From JAJPJE01 sp963724985 (GTDB lineage: Bacteria > Acidobacteriota > Terriglobia > Terriglobales > Acidobacteriaceae): a stretch of DNA of 64,000 nt. The stretch spans positions 248,001 through 312,000 of the forward strand of contig CAVRWV010000033.1 of assembly GCA_963724985.1 (NCBI GenBank). The letters run 5' to 3'. The first letter of the stretch is position 1; each line of letters begins with the position of its first letter. The notes beneath the pieces were generated by a model. The model had not been told where the DNA came from. It made no database searches and saw nothing but the letters and a program-made list of their open reading frames with translations. A program made the position numbers and the translations under genes. Shown piece after piece: positions 63,296 through 64,000 of this stretch.

Positions 63296-63971
63296 TCACG
63301 TTCGCGGCGGGACTAGAGCGACCGTGGCTCCGGTTGAGCGGATGATGTCGATCACTCGCACGACATCGGAGAATGGCAACGCGCCGTCTGCGGCTGAGTT
63401 GAACCACGCTAGCGGCGTTAGGTCTTGTCAGTCGTGCGAGGACGCTCGGCAGATCAGACCAGGAAACACTCGCATGGTTAACCTTCAGAGTGGAAGATTG
63501 CTGGCCCGAGCTAAGCACTTCGACGAGGGTCGGACGCGATTTGGAATCCAGTTGCGGTCCAGTTAACACTTCAAAGCCCTTCGGCAGAACGAGAGTGCCT
63601 GGCTGTACCGGCTCTCGTTGCGCCGTCAGCAGGACTGGTGCATTGACGCCACCTTTACGCGCGGCACTCAGAACTTTCTCGACGTCGGAGTACTGGGCGC
63701 GAGCGTCCGCCTTGATGTAAGCCTTCTTCTCCGCTCGAAAGGCGACCGCGTGTTTGATTTTGTCGGCGAGCGCATCGGAGGTGATGGCATCAACGCCGAG
63801 ATAAGTGTCGCCGTTCTCGGTGACCGTGACGATGAGTGCATCTTCTTTGTCGGCATCAGGAACCGGCGTCGCATTGCTGACGAGTGGAAGATTTACGCTG
63901 ATCCCTGCTTGAAGGTTTTGGGCAGCGCACCGCGTAACAACGAAGAGCGCAACTGCGAGGAGGGTTCGCAT
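63296..63971 (-). CDS. Exported protein with two ExbD/TolR-like periplasmic domains, with one extra base
   Basis: Restored length 224 residues. A signal-like N-terminus (LLAVALFVVTRCAAQ) takes the place of the usual ExbD membrane anchor. First ExbD-like periplasmic domain at about residues 45-130 (VTVTENGDTYLGVDAITSDA, then AYIKADARAQYSDVEKVLSA). The second (about 135-220) ends ADGALPFSDVVRVIDIIRST, which appears only after removing an extra G at 63392-63393; it then stops at 63296. ExbD/TolR domains work in proton-driven TonB/Tol complexes. Without an anchor its role is uncertain. The gene start lies 29 nt from the window edge. Confidence 0.65.
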
Positions 63972-64000
63972 CTTGGTTGTTCTCGCAACGAATGCGTTTT

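Overview
The window reads as one chromosomal segment of a Gram-negative heterotroph, most likely an Acidobacteriota (Terriglobia-like) genome or metagenome contig. This rests on gene content and order, not on a search. Signs are a very large Oar/TonB-type receptor with an N-terminal carboxypeptidase-like domain, several Tat or Sec exported hydrolases of families common in that phylum, a uppS-cdsA-dxr-rseP cluster, an LptE homologue, a Ccm system and GC-rich codon use.

Layout. 1-12.3 kb is housekeeping: pssA (5' end cut off by the window), an Asd-like protein lacking the catalytic Cys, lptE, holA, an NtrY/NtrC-type two-component pair, and on the other strand era, a CBS/CorC protein, ybeY and phoH, then rpsT. 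12.36-13.40 kb is an orphan membrane-protein gene bracketed by inverted REP palindromes; an HD-domain hydrolase follows. 14.3-28.8 kb is an accessory catabolic locus: gamma-glutamyltransferase, Tat-exported TIM-barrel protein, beta-helix protein, amidohydrolase, AgaS-type SIS isomerase, DeoR/AgaR-type repressor, Oar/TonB receptor and exported glycosidase-like protein. A shared CGAAAGTAAAA motif at the agaS and receptor promoters suggests one repressor ties them together. 28.8-35.4 kb holds an exodeoxyribonuclease III remnant, a zinc-ribbon/XRE regulator and uppS-cdsA-dxr-rseP, with a REP-associated transposase flanked by 27-bp inverted REP copies lying between uppS and cdsA. 35.4-49.5 kb holds an aldehyde dehydrogenase, a double PilZ protein with a small HEGGH membrane protein, a Sel1 protein, ispG, an ECF sigma pair, a pentaheme cytochrome with a cytochrome-barrel fusion, a DUF72 protein, a CAP protein, rmuC and pspA. 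49.6-53.3 kb is a probable membrane-integrity operon with pspA: XRE, NfeD-like, DUF1648, flotillin. 53.5-64 kb holds an exported duplicated-domain protein, a lone DppC-type permease, an ABC-F gene, ccmEABCD (CcmE of CXXXY type), thiC, a DUF2164 protein, a cupin, a dienelactone hydrolase and a double ExbD-like protein.

Eight genes carry apparent single-base or dinucleotide indels, twelve in all: the sensor kinase, the Tat TIM-barrel protein, cdsA, ispG, the ABC-F gene (four), ccmE, thiC and the exbD-like gene. Undoing them restores a full-length, in-frame family member every time. Several of these genes are normally essential, so consensus or sequencing error is the simplest explanation. These genes are annotated at full restored span. 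No rRNA, tRNA or CRISPR array was recognised.
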